From Campylobacteraceae bacterium (lineage in GTDB: Bacteria; Campylobacterota; Campylobacteria; Campylobacterales; Sulfurospirillaceae): a DNA stretch of 14,640 nt. The translations under genes were made by a program, and so were the position numbers. Where the stretch lies: positions 1-14,640 of the forward strand of contig JALUMZ010000051.1 of the NCBI GenBank assembly GCA_027055635.1, given 5' to 3'. This document shows, one piece after another, positions 1 through 6,976 of this stretch. Under the pieces are notes generated by a model. It was not told the origin of the DNA and searched no databases. It was given only the letters and a program-made list of their open reading frames with translations. Positions within the stretch are counted from its first letter, which is position 1. Each line of letters begins with the position of its first letter.

Positions 1-1
1 A

Positions 2-481
2 TTTTTAAATACTGGTAAACCTATTGACAAATCTCTCTCTATCAGCATAAATATAAATAGTATAATTGAAGAAAAATTGCTTTTATTTTCAAATGAAATA
101 AAAGCAAAAAATATTAAAATATTAAAAAATTATATAAAAGATATATTTGTTTTATTGAGATATGATGATTGCGAAATTATTGTTACAAATTTATTAAAAA
201 ATGCCATAGAAGCATCTCCTATAAGTGGAACAGTATCAATCAAAACTTTTCAGAAGGACAATTATCTGGTTTTTAAAATAATCAATCAAGGTAAAAGTAT
301 TGATAAAAAAATAATTAAAAACATACCAAAGCCATTTGTTACAACAAAAGATGGTGGAAGCGGTATTGGCTTATATACAACATATAAAATAGTGTACTTA
401 TATGGTGGATTTATAGATGTTACATCTGCCATAAACAAAACATCTTTTAGTGTTTATTTACTGAAAAAGGAAAAGTCATGA
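2..481 (+). CDS. Sensor histidine kinase, C-terminal part (5' end outside window), degenerate ATP-binding motif
   Basis: The reading frame is open from base 2, so the gene begins upstream of the window. The visible part is the end of the dimerisation region plus the HATPase_c domain. The first codons give FLNTGKPIDK, matching FLSLGKPIDK in the kinase at 10118-11785, so the two are paralogs. The N box (NLLKNAIEA, about 197-223) and the G2 box (GSGIGLY) are kept. The G1 box, DSGEG in the paralog, reads NQGKS here: the Asp that contacts adenine is Asn (codon 284-286) and the second Gly is Ser (296-298). The F box is also altered (PKPFVTT). ATP binding is therefore doubtful (inference from GHKL-fold knowledge). 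The stop overlaps the next gene by 4 bp (ATGA), so kinase and regulator are translationally coupled. A TTG at 77 is an internal codon, not the real start. Confidence 0.9.
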   Translation, partial: FLNTGKPIDKSLSISININSIIEEKLLLFSNEIKAKNIKILKNYIKDIFVLLRYDDCEIIVTNLLKNAIEASPISGTVSIKTFQKDNYLVFKIINQGKSIDKKIIKNIPKPFVTTKDGGSGIGLYTTYKIVYLYGGFIDVTSAINKTSFSVYLLKKEKS

Positions 482-1848
482 ATATTGCAATAATTGATGA
501 CCAAGAAGACATTCAATATGCTATTGAAAAAATCTTGACAAAAGAAGGACATACTTGTTATGGTTTTTATGGAAACGAGGTTGATTTAATTGAAGGGCTT
601 AAAGTATTTAATATCGAGCTAGTCATAATAGACATGATGCTAAAAGATTCTCTTACCGGCCTAGATGTATTTAAAAGGCTCAAAGAGCATAATTTTAAGT
701 TACCGACAATTATGATTACTGCATATACCACTCCTTCAAATATGATTGAAGCATCGTTATCCGGGATAGCTGACATCATTAAAAAACCATTTAGCTCAAA
801 AGATATTTTAGATATTGTAAATAAATATACAAAAAAAATAAAATCCAAGCACATATCTTTAGTTCAAGACAACGAAGAATTTATAGGCTCTTTTGAAACT
901 ATGAAAGATGTATATAAACTCATAGGAATCGCGGCAAACTGTAGTTCAAATGTATTTATATATGGTGATACCGGCACAGGCAAAGAACTTGTTGCAAAAC
1001 TCATACATAAAAATTCACCCAGAGAGCAAAAGCCATTTGTTGCTGTAAATTGCTCTACAATACCGGAAAATTTATTTGAAAAGCTTATGTTTGGAAGCAT
1101 AAAGAATTATTTTAAAAATGATAAATTAGGACATATCGGATATGTTCAACAATGTGAAAAAGGGACACTCTTTTTAGATGGGGTTTACAATTTATCTATC
1201 CAAACTCAATCAAAACTTTTGAGATTTTTAGAAACAAAGAGTTATTATCCATTGGGTTCTTCTCAAGAAATTAGATTTACCGGGAGAATAATTTGCACAT
1301 CCATAAAAAATCCAAAAGAACTTCTTGAGGACAAAGGTTTTAGGGATGATTTGTATTATAGAATTTCAACGATTGAAGTTAGCTTGCCAAGTCTCGAAAA
1401 AAGAAAAAAAGATATAGAAGAGCTAACCCGCTACTTCATAAAACTATATAACAAAGAGTTAAATTTAAATTATTATGATATAGACAATGATGCACTTTCC
1501 ATCTTGGAAAATCATATTTTTAACGGAAATATAAGGGAGCTCAAAAATATAATATACAAAGCCATGATATCATCAGGGGAAAACAATATAACATCTGATA
1601 ATTTAGAGACAATAATATCTCATACATACGAACATGATAACAATCAAATGAACCTTGCATGTTGCAAAATTTTAGAGTTATACAACGCAGAAAATATAGA
1701 CAATTTATTCATAGATTTTGAAAAAGAAATACTAAAAATACTGCTACAAAGAACTCCTAATATCTCAAGGCTTGCAAAATTACTATCAATATCCAGAAAT
1801 ACCCTCAAAGATAGAATAAAAAGATATGGACTTAAAATCAACACATAA
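478..1848 (+). CDS. NtrC-family response regulator with degenerate sigma54-activator domain
   Basis: This 456-residue protein has receiver, AAA+ and Fis-type helix-turn-helix domains. The receiver (1-120) looks functional: D7/D8, phospho-acceptor D52, T81 and K102/K103. The AAA+ domain (about 138-370) keeps Walker A (GDTGTGKE, 163-170), the arginine-finger region (FRDDLYYR, 288-295) and sensor II (NIRELKN). Three key motifs are broken. The sigma54-contacting GAFTGA loop is NYFKND (210-215), the Walker B Glu is Gly (LFLDGV, G235), and the sensor I Asn is replaced (CTSI, I276). The paralog at 11782-13140 keeps these. An HTH (about 427-450, ISRLAKLLSISRNTLKDRIKRYG) remains. It probably still binds DNA and receives phosphate but cannot remodel sigma54. 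It could act as a repressor, a sigma70-type regulator or a partner of the paralog (inference). The frame is intact over its full length. Confidence 0.92.
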   Translation: MNIAIIDDQEDIQYAIEKILTKEGHTCYGFYGNEVDLIEGLKVFNIELVIIDMMLKDSLTGLDVFKRLKEHNFKLPTIMITAYTTPSNMIEASLSGIADIIKKPFSSKDILDIVNKYTKKIKSKHISLVQDNEEFIGSFETMKDVYKLIGIAANCSSNVFIYGDTGTGKELVAKLIHKNSPREQKPFVAVNCSTIPENLFEKLMFGSIKNYFKNDKLGHIGYVQQCEKGTLFLDGVYNLSIQTQSKLLRFLETKSYYPLGSSQEIRFTGRIICTSIKNPKELLEDKGFRDDLYYRISTIEVSLPSLEKRKKDIEELTRYFIKLYNKELNLNYYDIDNDALSILENHIFNGNIRELKNIIYKAMISSGENNITSDNLETIISHTYEHDNNQMNLACCKILELYNAENIDNLFIDFEKEILKILLQRTPNISRLAKLLSISRNTLKDRIKRYGLKINT

Positions 1849-1865
1849 AAAAGATGTGACTTTTT
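1842..1865 (+). terminator. Weak hairpin terminator between convergent genes
   Basis: CACAT (1842-1846) pairs with ATGTG (1854-1858) across a 7-nt A-rich loop, followed by CTTTTT. The stem is only 5 bp and overlaps the stop codon of the response regulator. On the other strand the same hairpin is followed by TTGATTTT, so it may serve the hydrolase gene as well. The gap between the two convergent stops is 15 bp. It is a plausible but weak bidirectional terminator. Confidence 0.4.
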
Positions 1866-2643
1866 ATCGATTATCCAGCATCTTAGTGATAGCATCAACA
1901 GAAGGATCACTCATATCTAGATCAAGATGCTTAGCACCTTTTACCTTCACTAGCTTAACATCTAATCCCTGTTTTTTTGCTATTTTATAAAAATCCAGCG
2001 TGACTTTTGGTTTTGATATTTTATCTCTAGTACCGTAGATTAAGAGGTATTTTGTATTCTTATTCAATTTATTTAGATAATCTGATATATGAACTGTTCC
2101 CTTTTTGCCAGATTTATATCTTCCGCCTGCTAATGCAAAATTATTGACAAGTGATGGCTCTAATCCACTCAAAGTTGCTCCCATGGCAGCACCTGCCGAA
2201 TGCCCTATATAAGTTACAATTTTGGCATTATATTTTTGTTTGAATTTTTTTACCAATTCTCCCAAAAATTTGACATATTGCTTGTTTGTAGATAATTTTT
2301 TACTCCCTTTATGAGACAAAGCCGGAAAATGATTTGTCGAAGAACCAGAGTATCCCGGAAGTGCAATTGCAACAGTAGTTATATCTGTATTTATATTTAT
2401 TGTTTCGGCAAATGGGGCATATCTAGCTAAAATATTAGTTCCAGCTTTCCAAGTACCGTGCACTATGATGTTCAAAAATCCCTTTTTGTCACCTTTAAAT
2501 GCAACATACTCAACACACTCTCCACCTGCAAAGATGTATCCTTTATTTGCCTTAGCTTCACATTGTGCCTGTGATATTTTAGCTCCATACAGGTCTAGGA
2601 TTACTAGTGTTAAAATTAACCCTATAAATAACTTTTTTTTCAT
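1864..2643 (-). CDS. Secreted alpha/beta hydrolase
   Basis: This 259-residue protein has a hydrophobic N-terminal signal (KKKLFIGLILTLVILDLYGA), so it is probably periplasmic or exported. The alpha/beta-hydrolase landmarks are present in order: oxyanion-hole strand VHGTW (61-65), nucleophile elbow GHSAG (S149), acid in GTRD (D207) and His in GAKHLD (H239). Two cysteines near the mature N-terminus (C28, C43) could form a disulfide. The closest general description is a small esterase, lipase or dienelactone-hydrolase-like enzyme; the substrate is unknown. It lies 268 bp downstream of the cytochrome gene on the same strand, with a structured spacer and its own ribosome binding site (GAAGGG, 6 nt before ATG). 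It may therefore be transcribed separately from the molybdoenzyme operon. Confidence 0.85.
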   Translation of the reverse strand: MKKKLFIGLILTLVILDLYGAKISQAQCEAKANKGYIFAGGECVEYVAFKGDKKGFLNIIVHGTWKAGTNILARYAPFAETININTDITTVAIALPGYSGSSTNHFPALSHKGSKKLSTNKQYVKFLGELVKKFKQKYNAKIVTYIGHSAGAAMGATLSGLEPSLVNNFALAGGRYKSGKKGTVHISDYLNKLNKNTKYLLIYGTRDKISKPKVTLDFYKIAKKQGLDVKLVKVKGAKHLDLDMSDPSVDAITKMLDNR

Positions 2644-2658
2644 ACTATACCCTTCAAT

Positions 2659-2687
2659 TTTTATTCTTCAAAATTTTATCTTGTCAA
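2659..2687 (-). promoter_or_regulatory. Possible sigma70-type promoter for the hydrolase gene
   Basis: On the minus strand a perfect TTGACA (2687-2682) is followed by 17 nt and ATAAAA (2664-2659), about 15 nt before the hydrolase start codon. The -35 is good. The -10 is a poor match, and in this lineage -35 boxes are often weak, so an alternative -10 (TAAAAT) within the spacer is also possible. Confidence 0.3.
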
Positions 2688-2723
2688 ATCTTTAAATACA
2701 TCTAAATGTTCATATTATGTTTA

Positions 2724-2778
2724 AAAATAGGCAAAATCCATCCGCTATCTTTTTATCTCTACATGTAGAGCTTTTGCC
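2724..2778 (-). terminator. Structured spacer downstream of the cytochrome gene, possible operon terminator
   Basis: Read on the minus strand, GGCAAAA (2778-2772) pairs with TTTTGCC (2736-2730). These arms enclose a perfect 14-bp palindrome CTCTACATGTAGAG (2757-2770), and the element is followed by TATTTTTAA. It lies about 135 nt past the end of the last operon gene, as expected for a 3' terminator or a small structured RNA. The rest of 2644-2911 is very AT-rich, with stops in all frames, and shows no gene. The outer stem is only 7 bp around a 35-nt interior, so the call is tentative. Confidence 0.35.
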
Positions 2779-2911
2779 GAAAGATAATTTTCACTACTAT
2801 TCCACTCAAAAAGTGAATCGTCTTTTTACATTGAAATAATATAATAAAATATTATAGCTTAAATTAAGTTTATAGTAATTTTTGAAATGTTTTTGCTATA
2901 GTTGTATTCGT

Positions 2912-3169
2912 TTATCTTCCAAAGATTTCTGCTATTTGCCCAATCTGCTTCTCACTTAAAGAAGATGCATAGCTTTTCATGATAGAACTTGAAGTTTTAA
3001 AATAATTTAATCTCTGTTTTATCTCCTCTTTTTTTAAGTTTTTAACTATCCTAGATCTTCCAAGTGCCCTTTTCTCAAAACCTTTTCCATGGCAATTTTG
3101 ACATACCGATATATATGAAGCAAATATACTTACATGTAGAGCCACTAAAACAGATATAATTTTATGCAT
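2912..3169 (-). CDS. Small periplasmic monoheme c-type cytochrome
   Basis: This 85-residue precursor has a signal peptide (cleavage probable after IFA, residue 17), leaving about 68 residues. The heme-binding motif CQNCH is at 23-27 and the probable axial Met is M64 (SSIMKSY). It ends in the helix SEKQIGQIAEIFG, typical of class I c553-like cytochromes, but is shorter than most of them. The start codon follows directly on the stop of the preceding gene (TAG-ATG, no gap), with a strong GGAGGG site, so it is the last gene of the molybdoenzyme operon. It may accept or donate electrons for the complex. A cytochrome would suit an oxidising direction better than a purely quinol-driven reductase, but sequence cannot decide. 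Confidence 0.88.
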   Translation of the reverse strand: MHKIISVLVALHVSIFASYISVCQNCHGKGFEKRALGRSRIVKNLKKEEIKQRLNYFKTSSSIMKSYASSLSEKQIGQIAEIFGR

Positions 3170-3442
3170 CTAACATCCCTCCTCTACCTCATCTGCTACA
3201 CTTAAATCATCTATTATACTCAATATTTTACCATTCTTATCAGTTTCAATTCTCTCTTGCATATTATTATTTCTTATAATTACAAAATAGTTCTTATTTG
3301 TCATCTCTTTTATATGTAAAAATATGATATTTTGATTCTTGTAGTGTTTTTTAATGCCATCTATTACTCTTTGTCTGTCTTTATCATTTGCTACAACTAC
3401 TATAAGCAAACTAAAACACAGAACAAATATATACTTTAGCAT
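3170..3442 (-). CDS. Small secreted PepSY-like protein with C-terminal cysteine (second copy)
   Basis: This 90-residue protein has a signal peptide (MLKYIFVLCFSLLIVVVA, cleavage probable after residue 18). The mature domain of about 72 residues is homologous to the product of the preceding gene. Both show a helix ending in KxYxxxxI, a strand (YFVIIR here), then a T-x-K-x-GKILSI hairpin and an acidic tail. The fold resembles small PepSY-like/BLIP-like domains (inference). The last residue is Cys (EEGC), and it is the only Cys after signal removal. The start overlaps the preceding gene by 7 bp, and the next gene begins directly after its stop, so all three are translationally coupled. The function is not known; a sulfur or thiol carrier role is proposed in the findings. 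Confidence 0.8.
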   Translation of the reverse strand: MLKYIFVLCFSLLIVVVANDKDRQRVIDGIKKHYKNQNIIFLHIKEMTNKNYFVIIRNNNMQERIETDKNGKILSIIDDLSVADEVEEGC

Positions 3443-3723
3443 CCGCCTGTTGGCTCCATACCTTTTAGGTATTCGCTGATGCTTAAGATTTTTCCTTTTC
3501 TTGTCACAACGACCTTATCTTTTCCTGATTCTGTTTTTATGATTATGGCGTATCTTGATCCTTTTCTCTTAACGGAAAGAATTTTGATATCTTCACCACT
3601 ATACTGCTTTGTGATATTTGTTTTGACAATCTCTGGCAACGAACTATAATCTAGTGCAAAAGCAGAATTTGTGAAAACAAATAGAACTATAAAACTAAAA
3701 CACTTAATGAAAAATCTTTTCAT
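3436..3723 (-). CDS. Small secreted PepSY-like protein with C-terminal cysteine (first copy)
   Basis: This 95-residue protein has a clear signal peptide with cleavage after AFA (residue 23). The mature part has one helix (LPEIVKTNITKQY) and beta strands (IKILSV, YAIIIK, DKVVVT, GKILSI). A glycine-containing tail ends PTGGC. C95 is the only Cys in the mature protein. It is a tandem paralog of the next gene. The ribosome binding site is very strong (AGGAGG, 5 nt before ATG) and follows a 13-bp hairpin that separates it from the catalytic-subunit gene, so its expression may differ from the genes upstream. The terminal GGC recalls the SoxY carrier arm (GGCGG), but the domain itself does not look like SoxY. 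The family is unassigned. Confidence 0.82.
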   Translation of the reverse strand: MKRFFIKCFSFIVLFVFTNSAFALDYSSLPEIVKTNITKQYSGEDIKILSVKRKGSRYAIIIKTESGKDKVVVTRKGKILSISEYLKGMEPTGGC

Positions 3724-3742
3724 AACATCCTCCTGTAAAATT

Positions 3743-3780
3743 TGTACCTGCCAAAAAAGGATAGAGATTTGGCAGGTACA
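3743..3780 (-). promoter_or_regulatory. Perfect 13-bp intercistronic hairpin
   Basis: The arms TGTACCTGCCAAA (3743-3755) and TTTGGCAGGTACA (3768-3780) are exact reverse complements around a 12-nt loop. The element starts 13 nt past the stop of the catalytic-subunit gene and ends 19 nt before the ATG of the first small protein. No convincing U-run follows on the transcribed strand (AATTTTAC), so full termination is unlikely. An mRNA-stabilising, processing or attenuating hairpin that sets different levels for the enzyme and the small proteins is the likely role (inference). Confidence 0.75.
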
Positions 3781-3793
3781 TATTACAAAATTT

Positions 3794-6700
3794 TTAAGCT
3801 TTTACAAGTCCTACGAATGAATCATAGAAAACTGCTGAGCCACCTATTAAATCCTCTAAAGTTGAATTTTTAAGTCCACTGTCAACTGTCAAAGCAGCAT
3901 TTGAACATATACCAGCTTCTCTGGATTTTTCACCTTTGATAACTTTGCCATCAACCACGATATCTCTAGCACAATATGCCCAATGACCAAAACTCCATGA
4001 AGTATTTAAAACTCCAGGCTTCAGACCTTCAACTGTTCTGATTTTTCCAATCATCGGTTTTTTACCAGATGGACCTAAATCCCAGACTCCTTCTGGATTA
4101 TCTGCAGAAACAATTTTTGCCATATCTCCATCTTTAAAACCCATCTCAAGTGCAGTTTGGGTATTTAGATCTATGGTATTTTCTGGCATTATAGCCTGCA
4201 ACCAGTAGTCAACTGCTTGAGTTCTAGCCTGTCCACCTGTTATTGGTTTATAAGTTATAGATTTTAAAGGATATGCTGAACTTCCAACAACCTCTTTGCC
4301 TGCATAGTCTATGGCAGGGTTATACCTACTAATACCGCTAAATTTTTTCCCTGTGTAACTATGTCTGGTATTTGCCACTTTCTCGCAATAAAAATTAAAC
4401 ATTTTGCCAAATTTATGCAATATCTTATCACTATTTTCAACATTCTTAGTGTACTTTGTAAAATCTTCACCTCTTGCACCACGATTTAGCAAATATATTG
4501 TCTCTTTAAACCAGCTTTTTCCATTTGCATCAGTACAAGCCTTGGCCCATCTGCCAAAATCAAATGTTGCTGATGTCATATGCCTTCTCGCCTCTTTAAA
4601 TATCTTTATCTCTTTTTCATCAGCTTGAGGCAATGCATCACCTTTATGATCACCTGCAGCTATATTTGCAGCTAGTTTTAAGTACCAATCTTCTACTCTT
4701 TTAAAAGGCATCCCTTTTCCAAAACCATCATCACCAAATCCAGGAAGTCCAAGTTTTTCAGCAAAAGCTAAAAGCATAGACTCAAAGCCAATATGTTGTT
4801 CCTCGCCAAACACACTCACAACATCTGTCAAAGGCTCGATTGTAGGCTGTCTAAATTTAGACATTTTAGTAACTGCTGATGGCGGAACATGTGGAGTTCC
4901 CCATCTTTCCCAGATAGCATAATCAGGAAAAATATAATCTGCAAACATACTAGTTTCACCAATAGCAACATCATTAGCTATATAAAGAGGAGTTTTTTTG
5001 AAATCTAGTATAGTCTTCATAGACATTTGAGCTGCTGGATTTGAGAGCAATGGTGTACCCATAATAGTCATCAAAATTTTTACACCATATGGATATGCAT
5101 CATCCATGGATGGTATGGCTTCTTGATAAACATTTCCTGTATGTGGAAACCAAGGTCTTTTTGCAGGGTAGCCATTTTTTTGAAAATAAGAACTATGCTC
5201 ATAGTATGAACCCTCTCTTGTTATCTTGTGTCCAAAAGCTTTGGTTTTACCGGCAAATACATCTTTTTTAAGATTAAATGGTCCACCTTTACTTCCATCT
5301 TCATGGTAGTGTCCACCGCCTTTGATAAGTCCGCCATTATAGTCTATATTTCCAACTAGCATATTTAGGTATATAACAGCCATACCGTTAAAATATCCAT
5401 TTGTATGCTGAACAGGACCTCTATACATCTCGGCACCCGCTTGTCTGCCATATTTTGTATATTCTCGCACCAATTTTACTATCTCTTTTACACTAAGTCC
5501 TGCCTCTTTTGCCCATTCATCCATAGACTTACTTAGAGCATATTCTTTTACCATATAGAGTTCTGATTTAACTTTGATACCGTTTAATTCTCCTTTAAAA
5601 AACAGATCTCCAACGATGGGATTTAATTTATCATTTGTATTTACTGCGACAGGCTTTCCATCTACTGTTGTTACGAACTGGTCACTTGTACCAATACCGA
5701 GATCACTTGCTCTTAGTTTTTTAGCCGGTCCCTCTTTGTCATAAGCAATCAAGTGAGTTGCGCTTGTCCAACTCTCCTCATTTGCTTTCTTGGCAGCTGC
5801 CTTATTTGCATTCACCAAAAATTCTTTATTTATCTTATCATTTTCAAACATCCATCTAATCATGCCATAAATCAAGGCTGCGTCACCACCAGGTCTTACA
5901 GGAACCCACTGCCAAGCTTTTGCTGCACTTTTTGAAAATCTAGGATCTACAACTGCAACTTTACATCCTTCATTTGTAACCGCATTTGTGACAAGGTTTG
6001 CCATTATCGGAGGTCCAAAGTTTGCTTCAACAAAACCTGTTCCAAAGAAGATCACAAATCTGGCATTTCTAAAATCAGGCTTCATGTGTTCACTTACAAT
6101 TTTCCATTTTCCGCCATCAACATACTGGCTTGTTACCTGCTTATAAGCTATATGGTGGGATTGTTCACATACTGTTGTATGCTCCATAAAGTTGTTACTT
6201 CCATAAGCTCCTCTTTGCCATCTTTTTGCTAACTCTTTTCTACCATGCTCCATTCTTCCTGCAAGCATTAAGAATTGATTGTTTTTTGGTCCAAGATCAG
6301 GTTGATCAGGATCTATTAAAACATCCAAATGCGCAGCATGCTTTGCCTTAAAATCTGCAAGACTCATTTTGCCTTTTCCTACATTCATAGCATCACTAGC
6401 CATTGCTTTTGCTACTTTTGCATCTTTTAAAACTCTTACTTGGCGCAAACCCTCTACAACTCTATTTTCTTCACCAGGAATATTTGCAAAAAGTTTCCCA
6501 CCCTCTACAACTTCTGTTACAGCTTGGTCAAAAGGTATAACTTTCCACTTATTTTCACCTCTTTTTCCATCTCTCTTTAAAACCTTGACAACACGATAAG
6601 GATCATATATAGTCTGTATTCCCGCTTGACCTTTAGGACAGATACCTGCATCAATCTTCGCACCAACTTCTATATCAGTTGAAGTTGGAATTGGACTATT

Positions 6701-6976
6701 CATATTTTGGATAGAGTATGGATTTCCATCAATCTTAACTGCAACACCATTTTCAATCTTGACTTTAATCGGACAAGCTGTATGACACTGTAAGCAGACA
6801 GAATAGATCACATTCTTGGCATCATTTAAAGGATAATTAATCTTATCTCTCCCAAAACCTTCACCATTAATTTTTTCAACAGCACCTAAACATGCAGCTG
6901 ATCCGCCAAGTAGGGCTGAAGTCTTTAGAAAACCTCTTCTATCCATTGGTTTATTTTTTGCTATTTCATTTTTCAT
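3794..6976 (-). CDS. Molybdopterin oxidoreductase catalytic subunit, TtrA/SrdA-like
   Basis: This 1060-residue protein belongs to the DMSO-reductase superfamily. A Tat signal (DRRGFLKTSALLGGSAA, residues 12-28) sends the folded enzyme to the periplasm. One N-terminal [4Fe-4S] site is seen as C61-x2-C64-x3-C68-x44-C113 (CLQC, CPKG). The probable Mo-ligand is C270 in TTVCEQSHH. Bis-MGD binding regions follow (for example PGGDAALIYGMIRW), and the C-terminal cofactor domain includes SFGHWAYCARD. The length fits tetrathionate reductase TtrA (about 1020) and SrdA-type selenate reductases better than PsrA/PhsA (about 750) or ArrA (about 850). It is the third gene after the Fe-S and NrfD subunits and overlaps the latter by 1 bp (TAATG). 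The likely substrate is a sulfur oxyanion, polysulfide, selenate or arsenic species. The family assignment is strong, the substrate is not. Confidence 0.93.
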   Translation of the reverse strand: MKNEIAKNKPMDRRGFLKTSALLGGSAACLGAVEKINGEGFGRDKINYPLNDAKNVIYSVCLQCHTACPIKVKIENGVAVKIDGNPYSIQNMNSPIPTSTDIEVGAKIDAGICPKGQAGIQTIYDPYRVVKVLKRDGKRGENKWKVIPFDQAVTEVVEGGKLFANIPGEENRVVEGLRQVRVLKDAKVAKAMASDAMNVGKGKMSLADFKAKHAAHLDVLIDPDQPDLGPKNNQFLMLAGRMEHGRKELAKRWQRGAYGSNNFMEHTTVCEQSHHIAYKQVTSQYVDGGKWKIVSEHMKPDFRNARFVIFFGTGFVEANFGPPIMANLVTNAVTNEGCKVAVVDPRFSKSAAKAWQWVPVRPGGDAALIYGMIRWMFENDKINKEFLVNANKAAAKKANEESWTSATHLIAYDKEGPAKKLRASDLGIGTSDQFVTTVDGKPVAVNTNDKLNPIVGDLFFKGELNGIKVKSELYMVKEYALSKSMDEWAKEAGLSVKEIVKLVREYTKYGRQAGAEMYRGPVQHTNGYFNGMAVIYLNMLVGNIDYNGGLIKGGGHYHEDGSKGGPFNLKKDVFAGKTKAFGHKITREGSYYEHSSYFQKNGYPAKRPWFPHTGNVYQEAIPSMDDAYPYGVKILMTIMGTPLLSNPAAQMSMKTILDFKKTPLYIANDVAIGETSMFADYIFPDYAIWERWGTPHVPPSAVTKMSKFRQPTIEPLTDVVSVFGEEQHIGFESMLLAFAEKLGLPGFGDDGFGKGMPFKRVEDWYLKLAANIAAGDHKGDALPQADEKEIKIFKEARRHMTSATFDFGRWAKACTDANGKSWFKETIYLLNRGARGEDFTKYTKNVENSDKILHKFGKMFNFYCEKVANTRHSYTGKKFSGISRYNPAIDYAGKEVVGSSAYPLKSITYKPITGGQARTQAVDYWLQAIMPENTIDLNTQTALEMGFKDGDMAKIVSADNPEGVWDLGPSGKKPMIGKIRTVEGLKPGVLNTSWSFGHWAYCARDIVVDGKVIKGEKSREAGICSNAALTVDSGLKNSTLEDLIGGSAVFYDSFVGLVKA

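Noticed and set aside
2760..3142. 12-nt identical string TACATGTAGAGC in the spacer (2760-2771) and in the cytochrome gene (3131-3142)
   Set aside because: The second copy is ordinary coding sequence in the signal peptide (Ala-Leu-His-Val); only the first is part of a palindrome, so I treat the match as chance.
3762..3780. TGGCAGG in the hairpin arm as a second sigma54 -24 box upstream of the small Cys proteins
   Set aside because: The position where a -12 TTGC should be reads AATT on the minus strand and TATT on the plus strand, so there is no -12 element.
3794..6976. Naming the catalytic subunit as arsenate reductase ArrA, anaerobic arsenite oxidase ArxA or polysulfide reductase PsrA
   Set aside because: Length and B-C-A gene order fit TtrA/SrdA better, and no substrate-specific residues can be judged without an alignment; I left the symbol blank.
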